A stretch of DNA of 64,000 bases from NCBI RefSeq assembly GCF_013426915.1, contig NZ_AP023179.1:310001-374000 (forward strand), in the 5' to 3' direction. Position 1 is the first letter of the stretch. The number at the start of each line of letters is the position of its first letter. Source of the stretch: Paraburkholderia sp. PGU19 (GTDB lineage: Bacteria > Pseudomonadota > Gammaproteobacteria > Burkholderiales > Burkholderiaceae). The notes below the pieces were generated by a model, which was not told where the DNA came from, ran no database searches, and worked only from the letters and a program-made list of their open reading frames with translations. Both the position numbers and the translations under genes were made by a program. Of this stretch, positions 36,741 to 46,627 are shown piece by piece.

Positions 36741-38498
36741 ATGGATGGAAATCCGTTTCTGAAGATTCAGCGGCTTGGCCGCGCACTGATGCTGCCGATC
36801 GCGGTTTTGCCCGTCGCCGGCCTGTTGCTGCGCCTCGGCCAGCCCGATGTATTCAACATCAAGATGATCGCCGACGCGGGCGGCGCGATCTTCGACAACC
36901 TGCCGCTTCTGTTCGCGATCGGCGTCGCTGTCGGCTTCGCGAAGGACAATAACGGCGTTGCGGCGCTGGCGGGCGCGATCGGTTATCTGATCGAAGTGGC
37001 CGTGATGAAGGACATCAACGACAAGCTCAACATGGGCGTGCTGTCGGGGATCATCGCCGGTATCGTCGCGGGGATGCTGTACAACAAGTACAAGGACATC
37101 AAGCTTCCCGACTACCTCGCGTTCTTCGGAGGCAAGCGCTTCGTGCCGATTGTCACGGGGGTGGCGTGTCTGGTGTTAGGTATCGTGTTCGGCTACGCGT
37201 GGGCGCCCGTTCAGGCGGCTATCGACGCGGCCGGCCACTGGCTGACGACGGCGGGCGCAGTCGGCGCGTTCGTGTTCGGCCTGCTGAACCGTCTGCTGCT
37301 GGTGACGGGTCTGCATCACATTCTGAACTCGCTCGCGTGGTTCGTGTTCGGCTCGTTCACGCCGCCGGGCGGCGCCGCTGTAACGGGCGATCTGCACCGC
37401 TTCTTCGCGGGCGATCCGACGGCGGGCACGTTCATGACGGGCTTCTTCCCGGTCATGATGTTCGGTCTGCCTGCAGCGTGTCTCGCGATGTTCCATGAGG
37501 CGCCGAAGGAGCGCCGCGCCATGGTCGGCGGCCTGCTGTTCTCGATGGCGCTGACGTCGTTCCTGACGGGCGTGACGGAGCCGATCGAATTCAGCTTCAT
37601 GTTCCTCGCGCCTGTGCTGTACGCGATCCACGCGGTGCTGACGGGTCTGTCGCTCGCGATCTGCTCGGCGCTCGGCATCAAGCTCGGCTTCACGTTCTCG
37701 GCGGGTGCGATCGACTACGTGCTGAACTACGGCCTGTCGACGAAGGGCTGGGAAGCGATTCCCATCGGCATCGCGTACTCCATCGTCTACTACGGTCTGT
37801 TCCGCTTCTTCATCCGCAAGTTCAACATGGCGACGCCGGGCCGTGAGGCGGAGACGCCGGAAGTGGCCAACGAGTCGTATGCGTCTGCTGGTTACGTGGC
37901 GCCTGTCGAAGGTGCGGCGGCAGCGTCGGGCACGCGCGCGCAGCGCTATATCGCGGCGCTGGGCGGTGCGGCGAATCTGTCGGTGGTCGATGCTTGCACG
38001 ACGCGTCTGCGTCTGTCGGTGGTGGATTCGGAGAAGGTGTCGGAGAACGAGCTGAAGTCGATCGGCGCGCGTGGTGTGTTGAAGCGCGGCGGCGGCAACG
38101 TGCAGGTGATCATCGGACCGGAAGCGGACATGATCGCCGACGAAATCCGTACGACGATCGCGAGCGGCGGTGCGGTGGCTGTTTCGCCTGCTGCTGTGTC
38201 GGCCAAGCCGGCTGCTGCCGCTTCGGCTCCCGCTGCGGCAACGGGCAACGGCCCGCTCGATCCGGACCCGCTGCGTTGGCTCGCCGTGTTCGGCGGCGCG
38301 ACCAATGTCGTTTCGCTCGAGGCCGTCGCGGCGACGCGTCTGCGTATCGTCGTGCGCGATGCGTCGGCCGTCGATCGCCAGCGTCTCGACACGCTGAGCG
38401 TCGCGTGGGTGTCGACGGATACGTTCCACATCGTCGTCGGCAACGACGCGCAGCGTTACGCGCAGCAACTGTCGACGCGCCTGACGGCAACGGCCTGA
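36741..38498 (+). CDS. nagE: PTS N-acetylglucosamine permease EIIC-EIIB with a second, degenerate EIIB
   Basis: A 585-residue permease. Residues about 1-375 are EIIC with about ten helices (FLKIQRLGRALMLPIAVLPV, GLHHILNSLAWFVFGSFTPP, GVTEPIEFSFMFLAPVLY). A linker leads to EIIB (about 400-475) with the phosphocysteine Cys419 in VVDACTTRLRLS. A second EIIB-like domain (about 505-583) has EAVAATRLRIVV, where Ala530 replaces the cysteine, so it cannot carry phosphate. The EIIA function comes from the upstream fusion protein. GGAGG 5 bases before the ATG at 36741 sets the start. Confidence 0.92.
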   Translation: MDGNPFLKIQRLGRALMLPIAVLPVAGLLLRLGQPDVFNIKMIADAGGAIFDNLPLLFAIGVAVGFAKDNNGVAALAGAIGYLIEVAVMKDINDKLNMGVLSGIIAGIVAGMLYNKYKDIKLPDYLAFFGGKRFVPIVTGVACLVLGIVFGYAWAPVQAAIDAAGHWLTTAGAVGAFVFGLLNRLLLVTGLHHILNSLAWFVFGSFTPPGGAAVTGDLHRFFAGDPTAGTFMTGFFPVMMFGLPAACLAMFHEAPKERRAMVGGLLFSMALTSFLTGVTEPIEFSFMFLAPVLYAIHAVLTGLSLAICSALGIKLGFTFSAGAIDYVLNYGLSTKGWEAIPIGIAYSIVYYGLFRFFIRKFNMATPGREAETPEVANESYASAGYVAPVEGAAAASGTRAQRYIAALGGAANLSVVDACTTRLRLSVVDSEKVSENELKSIGARGVLKRGGGNVQVIIGPEADMIADEIRTTIASGGAVAVSPAAVSAKPAAAASAPAAATGNGPLDPDPLRWLAVFGGATNVVSLEAVAATRLRIVVRDASAVDRQRLDTLSVAWVSTDTFHIVVGNDAQRYAQQLSTRLTATA

Positions 38499-38528
38499 CG
38501 TTCGTCTAAGCCTGAGCCTTTGGCAAAG

Positions 38529-38558
38529 AAAATCGGCGCCCAGCGGGGCGCCGATTTT
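38529..38558 (+). terminator. Bidirectional terminator between nagE and cydX
   Basis: AAAATCGGCGCCC (38529-38541) and GGGCGCCGATTTT (38546-38558) form a perfect 13-base-pair stem with loop AGCG. It ends both the nag operon and the convergent cyd operon. Confidence 0.9.
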
Positions 38559-38569
38559 CGTTTACCCGC

Positions 38570-38689
38570 TTACCGTTTGTCCGGATCAGCGTCCGGGTCG
38601 ACGGCGTTGTTCGCTTCGAGCCACATCACGTTGATGATGCCGAGCGCGAGCGCAAGGCCGATACCGAGAATCCAGCTGAAATACCACAT
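38570..38689 (-). CDS. cydX: Cytochrome bd oxidase small subunit CydX
   Basis: A 39-residue single-helix protein: MWYFSWILGIGLALALGIIN, then VMWLEANNAVDPDADPDKR. This is the classic CydX pattern (MWYFxWILG, a conserved WLE after the helix and an acidic tail). It stabilises the CydAB haems. It lies 27 bases beyond the cydB stop, with a GGGGGCGAAC stretch before the ATG, and is too short for ordinary gene callers. Confidence 0.93.
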   Translation of the reverse strand: MWYFSWILGIGLALALGIINVMWLEANNAVDPDADPDKR

Positions 38690-38716
38690 GGTTCGCCCCC
38701 TCTTGCGCGCGGCGTG

Positions 38717-39853
38717 TCAGTACATCGAATGATGGTTCTGTTCGATCGCGTCGGCCGTCACCTTGCCGCGCATCACGCGATACACCCAGCTCGTGTAAAT
38801 AAGCACGATCGGCAGAAAGATGATCACCGCGATCAGCATGATCTGCAGCGTCATCTGGCTCGATGTCGAATCCCAGACGGTGAGGCTGCTGCGTCCATCG
38901 AGCGATGACGGCATGATGAACGGAAACATCGAAAAGCCCGCCGTCAGGATCACGCCGATCACCATCAGCGACGTCGACAAAAACGCGCTGCGCTCGAAGC
39001 GCGAGCTCGCCAGCAGGAGCGCGAGCACGCCGCCGACCACGCCCGCGACAGGTGCCGCGACCATCCACGGATACATCGCATAGTTCGTGAGCCACAGACC
39101 CGGCGCGCCGATCACGTTTTTCAGCAGCGGATTCGCGACGGTGTCGAATGGCGCGGGCTCGGTGATCTGATAGCCGCCGATAAGCGTCGCGATCAGCACG
39201 CCCCCGATCAGAAACAGCGCCACCGCGACCAGCGACGCAATGCGCAGTGCAATCGATGCGCGCCGCGCGACGACGCCATCCGACTTCATCTTGACGAACG
39301 CCGCGCCGTGCGCGGTGAGCATCGACACGCTCACCACGCCACACAATAGCGCGAACGGATTGAGCAACTCGAAGAAGCTGCCGTGATAGGTGACGCGCAG
39401 ATCCTGATCGAACTGGAACGGCACGCCTTGCAACAGATTGCCGAACGCGACGCCGAACACCAGAGCCGGCACGAAGCCGCCGACGAACAGCGCCCAGTCC
39501 CACGCATTGCGCCAGCGCGGATCATCGCGCTTGCCGCGATAGTCGAAGCCGACCGGGCGGAAGAACAGCGCGAACAGCACGAGCAGCATCGCGAAGTAAA
39601 AGCCTGAGAACGACGCGGCATACACCAGCGGCCACGCGGCGAACATCGCGCCGCCGGCGGTGATCAGCCAGACCTGGTTGCCCTCCCACGTCGCGCCGAC
39701 GGTGTTGACGACGATGCGCCGCTCCCCATCCGTCTTGCCAATGAACGGCAGCAGGATCGCTGCGCCCATATCGAAGCCGTCGGTGAGTGCGAAGCCGATC
39801 AGCAGCGCGCCGATGAGCACCCACCAGATCACTTTGAGGGTTGCGTAATCCAT
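38717..39853 (-). CDS. cydB: Cytochrome bd ubiquinol oxidase subunit II
   Basis: A 378-residue subunit with about eight membrane helices. It begins [20 protein letters not shown] followed by [21 protein letters not shown], and has [20 protein letters not shown] and [14 protein letters not shown], the CydB signatures. It pairs with CydA in the high-affinity O2-reducing quinol oxidase. The gene starts 51 bases after cydA. Confidence 0.96.
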   Translation of the reverse strand: MDYATLKVIWWVLIGALLIGFALTDGFDMGAAILLPFIGKTDGERRIVVNTVGATWEGNQVWLITAGGAMFAAWPLVYAASFSGFYFAMLLVLFALFFRPVGFDYRGKRDDPRWRNAWDWALFVGGFVPALVFGVAFGNLLQGVPFQFDQDLRVTYHGSFFELLNPFALLCGVVSVSMLTAHGAAFVKMKSDGVVARRASIALRIASLVAVALFLIGGVLIATLIGGYQITEPAPFDTVANPLLKNVIGAPGLWLTNYAMYPWMVAAPVAGVVGGVLALLLASSRFERSAFLSTSLMVIGVILTAGFSMFPFIMPSSLDGRSSLTVWDSTSSQMTLQIMLIAVIIFLPIVLIYTSWVYRVMRGKVTADAIEQNHHSMY

Positions 39854-39904
39854 AGCGATGTTTCCTCGTGTTTTCCTGCGACGGCAAATTGCTGTCGATC
39901 CCGC

Positions 39905-41494
39905 TCATGCAGCCGTGTTCGCGCCAACCGCCGGCTTCGCGGTCTGCTCGTGGTGGTAGCGCCCTGTATGCAGCGACGAAGGACCCAACCGCGCGTACTT
40001 GAACATCAGCGTGATCTCGATGATGAAAAGCGCGGTGTAGAACACGACGAAGCCCGCGAGGCTCAGATACAGATCGCCCGCTGTCAGGCTCGACGCCGAT
40101 AGCGAAGTCGGCAGAATGCCGGCGATGGTCCACGGCTGGCGCCCGACTTCCGCGACGATCCAGCCGAACTCCGCCGCGAGCCACGGCAGCGGAATCGCCC
40201 ACACGGCCCAGCGCAGGAACCAGCGGCGGTTGTCGCGCAGCAGCGAGCGTTGCGCGCAGAAGAAGAACGCGAGCACGAAGGTCGCGAGGAACAGGATGCC
40301 CAGGCCGACCATCAGCCGGAACGACCAGAACACGGGCAGAACGGGCGGCACGGTTTTCTTCGCGGCCTGTTTGATCTGCTCGGCGGAGGCGTCGGTGACG
40401 TTCGGCGTGAACTGCTTGAGCAACAGGCCGTAGCCGAGGTCCTGCTTGTGCTGGTCGAAGGCAGCATGCGTGGCGTCGCTCGCGTCGCCTTGCTTGATCT
40501 TTTGCAGCGCGCCATACGCAAGCATGCCGTTGCGGATGCGCGCCTCGTTGCGCGCCATCAGTTCTTTCAGACCAATGACAGGCTCGTCGAGCGAACGCGT
40601 CGCGATGATGCCAAGCGCGTAGGGCACGCGCAACGCGTAGTCGGTGCGCTCCGCCTGCTGGTTCGGAATGCCGATAATCGTGAACGGCGCGGGCGGCGGC
40701 GCGGTCTCCCATTCGGATTCGATCGCGGCGAGCTTCATGCGCTGCACTTCGCCCGTGGTGTAGCCCGATTCGTCGCCGAGCACGATCACGCACAAGGTGG
40801 ACGCCAGCCCGAAGCCGGCCGCGACGGCGAACGAGCGCAGCGCGAAGTCGATGTCGCGGCGCTTGAGCAGATACCACGACGATAGCCCGAGCACGAACAT
40901 CGACGCCGTCACGTAACCCGCCGACACCGTATGCACGAACTTCACCTGCGCAACGGGATTGAAGATCACCGCGAACAGGCTCGACAGCTCCATGCGCATG
41001 GTTTCGTAGTTGAACTCAGCGCCGACCGGGTTGTTCATCCAGCCGTTCGCGATCAGGATCCACAGCGCGGACAGGTTCGAGCCGAGCGCGACGAGGAACG
41101 TGACCATCAGATGCTGGATGCGCGACAGCCGGTTCCAGCCGAAGAAAAACAGCCCGACAAACGTCGATTCGAGAAAGAACGCCATCAGCCCTTCGACTGC
41201 GAGCGGCACGCCGAAAATATCGCCGACGTAGTGCGAGTAGTACGACCAGTTGGTGCCGAACTGGAACTCCAGCGTGAGACCCGTGGTGACGCCCATCGCG
41301 AAGTTGATGCCGAACAGTTTGCCCCAGAACTGCGTCATGTCCTTGTAGATCGGCTTGCCGGTCATCACGTAGACGCTTTCCATGATGACGAGCAACCACG
41401 ACAGGCCGAGCGTCAGCGGCACGAACAGGAAGTGATACAGCGCCGTGACGGCGAATTGCAGGCGAGAGAGATCGACGACGTCGCTAGCGGGCAT
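39905..41494 (-). CDS. cydA: Cytochrome bd ubiquinol oxidase subunit I
   Basis: A 529-residue subunit that binds haems b558, b595 and d. Early LSRLQFAVTALYHFLFVPLT holds the His ligand; VGDIFGVPLAVEGLMAFFLE, FVHTVSAGYVTASMFVLGLS and the quinol-oxidase motif EVGRQPWTI are conserved. The ATG at 41494 has AAGGTG 6 bases ahead; a GTG at 41503 is the alternative. Its start lies inside the end of cydP. Confidence 0.95.
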   Translation of the reverse strand: MPASDVVDLSRLQFAVTALYHFLFVPLTLGLSWLLVIMESVYVMTGKPIYKDMTQFWGKLFGINFAMGVTTGLTLEFQFGTNWSYYSHYVGDIFGVPLAVEGLMAFFLESTFVGLFFFGWNRLSRIQHLMVTFLVALGSNLSALWILIANGWMNNPVGAEFNYETMRMELSSLFAVIFNPVAQVKFVHTVSAGYVTASMFVLGLSSWYLLKRRDIDFALRSFAVAAGFGLASTLCVIVLGDESGYTTGEVQRMKLAAIESEWETAPPPAPFTIIGIPNQQAERTDYALRVPYALGIIATRSLDEPVIGLKELMARNEARIRNGMLAYGALQKIKQGDASDATHAAFDQHKQDLGYGLLLKQFTPNVTDASAEQIKQAAKKTVPPVLPVFWSFRLMVGLGILFLATFVLAFFFCAQRSLLRDNRRWFLRWAVWAIPLPWLAAEFGWIVAEVGRQPWTIAGILPTSLSASSLTAGDLYLSLAGFVVFYTALFIIEITLMFKYARLGPSSLHTGRYHHEQTAKPAVGANTAA

Positions 41495-41756
41495 GGTTGA
41501 CACCTTGAGTCGAGGGCGGCGATGGGACGGATGCGGGCACCGACAGCAGCGCCTGAGCGACCTGCGCAGGCGGCAACGACATGTTCTGCGCCTGCGGGTG
41601 ATTGAAGAACGCGAACTTGAGCGCGAACAGAAGCGCGAATTTGATCGCGAGCACGATCAGGATGTCGCGGGCGAAGGTCGGACCGCGAGCCCACGCGACG
41701 ATGCGGCCGGAGAGCGTGCGGCGGGTGGCATTCCTGTGATTGAGCGTTATGGCCAT
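41484..41756 (-). CDS. cydP: Putative small cytochrome bd subunit CydP
   Basis: A 90-residue protein with one membrane helix (about residues 30-50, FARDILIVLAIKFALLFALK) after a basic lead and before a Pro/Ser-rich tail. Small proteins with ARDILIVLAIKxxLL and FFNHPQA ahead of cydA are known as CydP in proteobacteria. It overlaps the cydA start by 11 bases, implying coupled translation. Function beyond association with the bd oxidase is inferred. Confidence 0.82.
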   Translation of the reverse strand: MAITLNHRNATRRTLSGRIVAWARGPTFARDILIVLAIKFALLFALKFAFFNHPQAQNMSLPPAQVAQALLSVPASVPSPPSTQGVNHAR

Positions 41757-41901
41757 GTTTTATGGGCAACGACATCGCGCCGGTTGACCCGGCAAGACAC
41801 AGTGCGCATCACTCGCGGCACTGGCGCGTGCACAACCATTGTAGGAATGGGATGGCGGACGAGCCCGCGTCATCGTGTCGCGAGATGGCCCGTCGCTATC
41901 A

Positions 41902-41930
41902 CTAATAAGTCACGATCTGCGCGAGGTCAA
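41902..41930 (-). promoter_or_regulatory. Promoter of the cydP-cydA-cydB-cydX operon
   Basis: On the minus strand, TTGACC (41930-41925) and TATTAG (41907-41902) are spaced by 17 bases. This gives a leader of about 140 bases before cydP. I found no clean FNR/Anr palindrome around it. Confidence 0.6.
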
Positions 41931-41982
41931 GGCAATGTCTCGACATTGACGCGTATCTGCGCAATATTTGACGACACGCAAG

Positions 41983-42018
41983 AAAAAACCCCGCCTTCTT
42001 GCGAAGTGCGGGGCTTTG
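41983..42018 (-). terminator. Intrinsic terminator of rpoH
   Basis: GCGGGG (42008-42013) and CCCCGC (41989-41994) pair, and the minus-strand transcript continues into TTTTTTC. It lies about 55 bases past the rpoH stop. Confidence 0.85.
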
Positions 42019-42070
42019 TTTCGAAACGGATGCGGCCGGTGACTGGCGCGCGCCCGCTGCTTCTCTGTGG

Positions 42071-43006
42071 TTACGCGAACTCGGCCAGCGCGGTGCGCAT
42101 TTTCTTCATCGCGCTTGCTTCGATCTGGCGAATCCGCTCAGCCGATACGCCGAACTCGTCGGCCAGTTCGTGCAGCGTCGAACCGCCCGAACCGTCGTCT
42201 TCCACATGCAGCCAGCGTGCTTCGATGATGCGGCGGCTGCGTGGATCGAGCGACTCCAGCGCGCTCGCGATGCCGTCGCTATGCAGACGGTCACGCTGAC
42301 GCGCGGCCAGCACGGCTGTCGGCTCGCTGTGCGAATCGGCCAGATAGGCGATCGGGGCGAATGCTTCTTCGCCGTCCTCGACCTGGCCTTCGAGCGCGAT
42401 ATCGCCGCCCGACAGCCGCGTTTCCATCTCGGACACTTCCTCGCGCTTCACGTTCAGCTCTTTCGCCAGGCCCTCGATCTCGTCTGGCGTGAACGACTGC
42501 AACCCTTGCTTGTGGCTGCGCAGGTTGAAGAACAGCTTGCGTTGCGCCTTGGTCGTCGCCACTTTCACCATGCGCCAGTTGCGCAGGATGTACTCGTGGA
42601 TTTCGGCCTTGATCCAATGCATTGCATAGGACACGAGGCGCACGTTCTGCGTCGGGTCGAAGCGCTTCACGGCCTTCATCAGGCCAATGTTGCCTTCCTG
42701 GATCAGATCGGCGTGCGGCAGACCATAGCCAAGGTAATTACGCGCGATCGACACGACCAGTCGCAGATGCGACAGGACGAGCTTGCGCGCCGAGCCGAGG
42801 TTGTTCTGCTCGCTGTACTCGGTGGCGTACTGGCGCTCTTCTGCCGGCGTCAGCATCGGAATCCGGTTCACGGCCTGGATGTAGGCGTCGATATTGCCCA
42901 GCTGGCCGGGCAGCAGAGAAGCGTGCGAGAGCGCCAGTGCACCTGCCGGAGCGGCCTTAGCCGATGACGGGCTCAGAGTACTCGGAAGGGTCAATGTGTT
43001 GCTCAC
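42071..43006 (-). CDS. rpoH: Heat-shock sigma factor RpoH (sigma-32)
   Basis: A 311-residue sigma-70 family factor. Region 2 has LIQEGNIGLMKAVKRFDPTQ and LVSYAMHWIKAEIHEYIL; the RpoH-specific box is KAQRKLFFNLRSHKQG; region 4 ends ELADEFGVSAERIRQIEASA. It directs transcription of chaperone and protease genes. The GTG at 43006 follows AAAGGAG by 8 bases. Upstream lie a 6-bp hairpin in the leader and a perfect CIRCE operator, so HrcA is a likely repressor. Confidence 0.96.
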   Translation of the reverse strand: MSNTLTLPSTLSPSSAKAAPAGALALSHASLLPGQLGNIDAYIQAVNRIPMLTPAEERQYATEYSEQNNLGSARKLVLSHLRLVVSIARNYLGYGLPHADLIQEGNIGLMKAVKRFDPTQNVRLVSYAMHWIKAEIHEYILRNWRMVKVATTKAQRKLFFNLRSHKQGLQSFTPDEIEGLAKELNVKREEVSEMETRLSGGDIALEGQVEDGEEAFAPIAYLADSHSEPTAVLAARQRDRLHSDGIASALESLDPRSRRIIEARWLHVEDDGSGGSTLHELADEFGVSAERIRQIEASAMKKMRTALAEFA

Positions 43007-43033
43007 GTAGCAAACTCCTTTATTCAGACAAAT

Positions 43034-43049
43034 GTCCGCAAAAGCGGAC
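43034..43049 (-). repeat. Hairpin in the rpoH leader
   Basis: GTCCGC-AAAA-GCGGAC (plus strand) folds into a 6-base-pair stem with a 4-base loop in the rpoH message, between CIRCE and the ribosome site. It does not sequester the ribosome site itself. Confidence 0.6.
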
Positions 43050-43060
43050 CACGATGGATG

Positions 43061-43087
43061 TTAGCACTCTCATTTCCCGAGTGCTAA
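43061..43087. promoter_or_regulatory. CIRCE operator (HrcA site) upstream of rpoH
   Basis: TTAGCACTC (43061-43069), 9 bases, GAGTGCTAA (43079-43087) is a perfect match to the CIRCE consensus. It begins 55 bases before the rpoH start and overlaps the likely -10 (TATTAG), so HrcA would repress rpoH until heat or misfolding frees it. Confidence 0.95.
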
Positions 43088-43326
43088 TACTTAGAAGCCA
43101 TAGGGGCATGCAAGTTCCCTCTTTCCTATCGAAAATGCACATTCAATAGCATCGTACCTCATCTGCGGGTTTGGCACCGAACGCTTAGCATTCGTCGGCT
43201 GCAGCAAAATTCTGCAATCGTCGGTAAGATTTTTTCGGAAACAGAAGCAGTGATTTGCGCTTCTGTCTCTAAAATGTCGCTGCACGATGTCCCTTGCTAA
43301 ACGACGTTGCAATCGGTGGACGCTCG

Positions 43327-43890
43327 ATGGAAAAAAAGAACAACCCCATGTCTAATCTGGCACTCAAATGCGTCGTCGCCGCAGCGCTTGTCGGCGTATC
43401 GAGTCTGGCTTCTGCGGACCAGTTCGGCGTTCAGATCGCGGGCGGTCTCGCCGATCACCACGTTCACAAGCTCGATCTTGGCTTCGTCTGGGACCCGAAT
43501 CTGACCTGGTGGGAAATCGGCGACTGGCATTTCGCGCTGATCGGCGAGGCGCACGCCGCGTGGTGGCATACGGACGAAGGCAACGATCACGACAATATCG
43601 GTGAATTCGGCGTGACGCCGGTCGTGCGGTTCATCAAGGGCTCGGGCGCGATCCGCCCGTTCATCGAGGCGGGCATTGGTGTACGGGTTTTGACCCATCC
43701 GAGCATCGCGTCGAGTTACACGCTCAGTTCCGCGTTCCAGTTCGCCGACATGGTGGGCGTCGGCGCGCAATTCGGCTCGCGTCAGCAGTACCAATTTGGC
43801 TACCGCTTTCAGCACATCTCCAATGCAAGTATCAAAGAGCCGAATCCTGGTATAAATTTCCAGCAGATTTACGTGCAGTACAACTTCTGA
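43327..43890 (+). CDS. pagL: Lipid A 3-O-deacylase PagL family
   Basis: A 187-residue outer-membrane beta-barrel enzyme that removes the 3-O acyl chain of lipid A. A signal peptide (about 8-29, ending ASA) precedes strands typical of the family; the catalytic pair lies at His163 and Ser165 in YRFQHISNASIKEPNPGINF, and the protein ends with aromatic YVQYNF. The ATG at 43327 has a weak GGTGG site; an ATG at 43348 directly before the signal core is an alternative. It is divergent from rpoH. Confidence 0.88.
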   Translation: MEKKNNPMSNLALKCVVAAALVGVSSLASADQFGVQIAGGLADHHVHKLDLGFVWDPNLTWWEIGDWHFALIGEAHAAWWHTDEGNDHDNIGEFGVTPVVRFIKGSGAIRPFIEAGIGVRVLTHPSIASSYTLSSAFQFADMVGVGAQFGSRQQYQFGYRFQHISNASIKEPNPGINFQQIYVQYNF

Positions 43891-43935
43891 CGACCGCTGC
43901 CGCTGTCGGCGCCGTTGTCGATAGGGGCGAACGCG

Positions 43936-44319
43936 ATGCCGGCAAAAGTGATCGAAGCGATTCGCGGGCTCGAGCGCGATCGATTTCGCGCGATGGTGGA
44001 AGGAAACGGACCGCAGCTCGACGCGCTGCTGTCGGATAACGTCATTTACGTCCACACGAACGGCAAGCGCGAGTCGAAGCAGCAGTTCATCGACGCCATT
44101 ACGGCCGGGCGCCGCCGCTACCGCCAGATCGAGGTGCAGTCGCAGGACGTGTTGCCTGTCGGACGCGAGACCTGCGTCGTCACGGGGCGCGCGCTGATCG
44201 AGATGGAAGCGAATAGCGGCGCGCTGCTCTTTCCGATCGCCTACATGGCGATTCAGGCGCAGGAAGACGGCAAGTGGCAGCTGATCGCGTGGCAGGCGAC
44301 GCGTTGCGCAATCGAGTGA
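43936..44319 (+). CDS. NTF2-like (SnoaL/DUF4440) protein
   Basis: A 127-residue single-domain protein with LLSDNVIYVHTNGKRESKQQ, FIDAITAGRRRYRQIEV and a C-terminal DGKWQLIAWQATR, the usual layout of DUF4440 cone-fold proteins. Members range from isomerases to unknown helpers; nothing here fixes the role. AGGGG lies before the ATG. It starts 45 bases after pagL. Confidence 0.82.
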   Translation: MPAKVIEAIRGLERDRFRAMVEGNGPQLDALLSDNVIYVHTNGKRESKQQFIDAITAGRRRYRQIEVQSQDVLPVGRETCVVTGRALIEMEANSGALLFPIAYMAIQAQEDGKWQLIAWQATRCAIE

Positions 44320-44455
44320 CGCGGATCGCACCATCACTCTTTTCCTGACGGAAGCCGCTTTGTGAGCGGTCCGTGCGCGCTGGCGACGGTTGAATCGCCG
44401 GCGTTTGCGCTGCTGCCGTCTTGCCTGTTCGTTTTCGCTTTGCCTCGGTTTGCCG

Positions 44456-46301
<1,846 letters not shown>

Positions 46302-46313
46302 TTGACCCTCGCG

Positions 46314-46340
46314 ATTCGTCCGAGCGATAAACGGACGAAT
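46314..46340 (-). repeat. Perfect inverted repeat in the leuA leader
   Basis: ATTCGTCCG (46314-46322) and CGGACGAAT (46332-46340) are perfect 9-base arms with a 9-base spacer. A third partial copy, CGGACGA, follows. In the leuA transcript it makes a stable hairpin just ahead of the 54-residue ORF; it could alternatively be a protein operator. Confidence 0.7.
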
Positions 46341-46404
46341 ACGGACGACTACAGGTTTTGAAGGAACTACGGATTGGGGTGAAACAGGAACTGCTTTTGA
46401 GGAC

Positions 46405-46487
46405 CGCCGCGAGCCGCTGTGGCGACTGCGTGCGGCGCTACGCCTTGCTTACGCTAGACGTAGCGATAGGGGCCGCGCTAGGCGGCC
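46405..46487 (-). promoter_or_regulatory. Hairpins of the leuA attenuator region
   Basis: Three stems follow one another on the transcript: GGCCGC/GCGGCC (46487-46471), CGTAGCG/CGCTACG (46465-46436, covering the last CTA codons and the stop of the leader peptide) and GCGGCG/CGCCGC (46437-46405). The second and third share two bases, so they compete slightly. No U-run follows, which suggests Rho or translation-based control rather than a simple terminator. Confidence 0.5.
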
Positions 46488-46523
46488 GAGGGTAATTCGG
46501 AGGGTGTTCGGAATGGAACGCAT
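46449..46523 (-). CDS. leuL: Leucine leader peptide of leuA
   Basis: A 24-residue peptide that begins MRSIPNTLRIT and ends PLSLRLA. Six of its codons are leucine, and the last four of these are the rare codon CTA (in the order CTC, CTC, CTA, CTA, CTA, CTA). The ATG lies 8 bases after a near-consensus -10, where transcription should start, so the mRNA is predicted to be leaderless. Low charged Leu-tRNA would stall ribosomes on the CTA codons and change the folding of the hairpins that follow. It lies about 330 bases upstream of leuA. Confidence 0.75.
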   Translation of the reverse strand: MRSIPNTLRITLGRLARPLSLRLA

Positions 46524-46530
46524 TTTTACA

Positions 46531-46559
46531 AGATAAGCGAGGCGGCTGGGGGCTGTCAA
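46531..46559 (-). promoter_or_regulatory. Strong promoter of the leuL-leuA transcript
   Basis: On the minus strand TTGACA (46559-46554, perfect) and TTATCT (46536-46531) are separated by 17 bases. The predicted first base is at or next to the A of the leuL ATG (46523). Confidence 0.8.
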
Positions 46560-46627
46560 CCCGCCATTCGCCGCGATACCTTCCCGAGAGCGTTCGCCGA
46601 GGCGAGCGGGAAGGCCGTCGGCCCTTG

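Noticed and set aside
41930..41975. FNR/Anr-like box (TTGACGCGTATCTG) upstream of the cyd operon
   Set aside because: The second half does not match ATCAA or GTCAA, and it lies upstream of the -35 without good symmetry.
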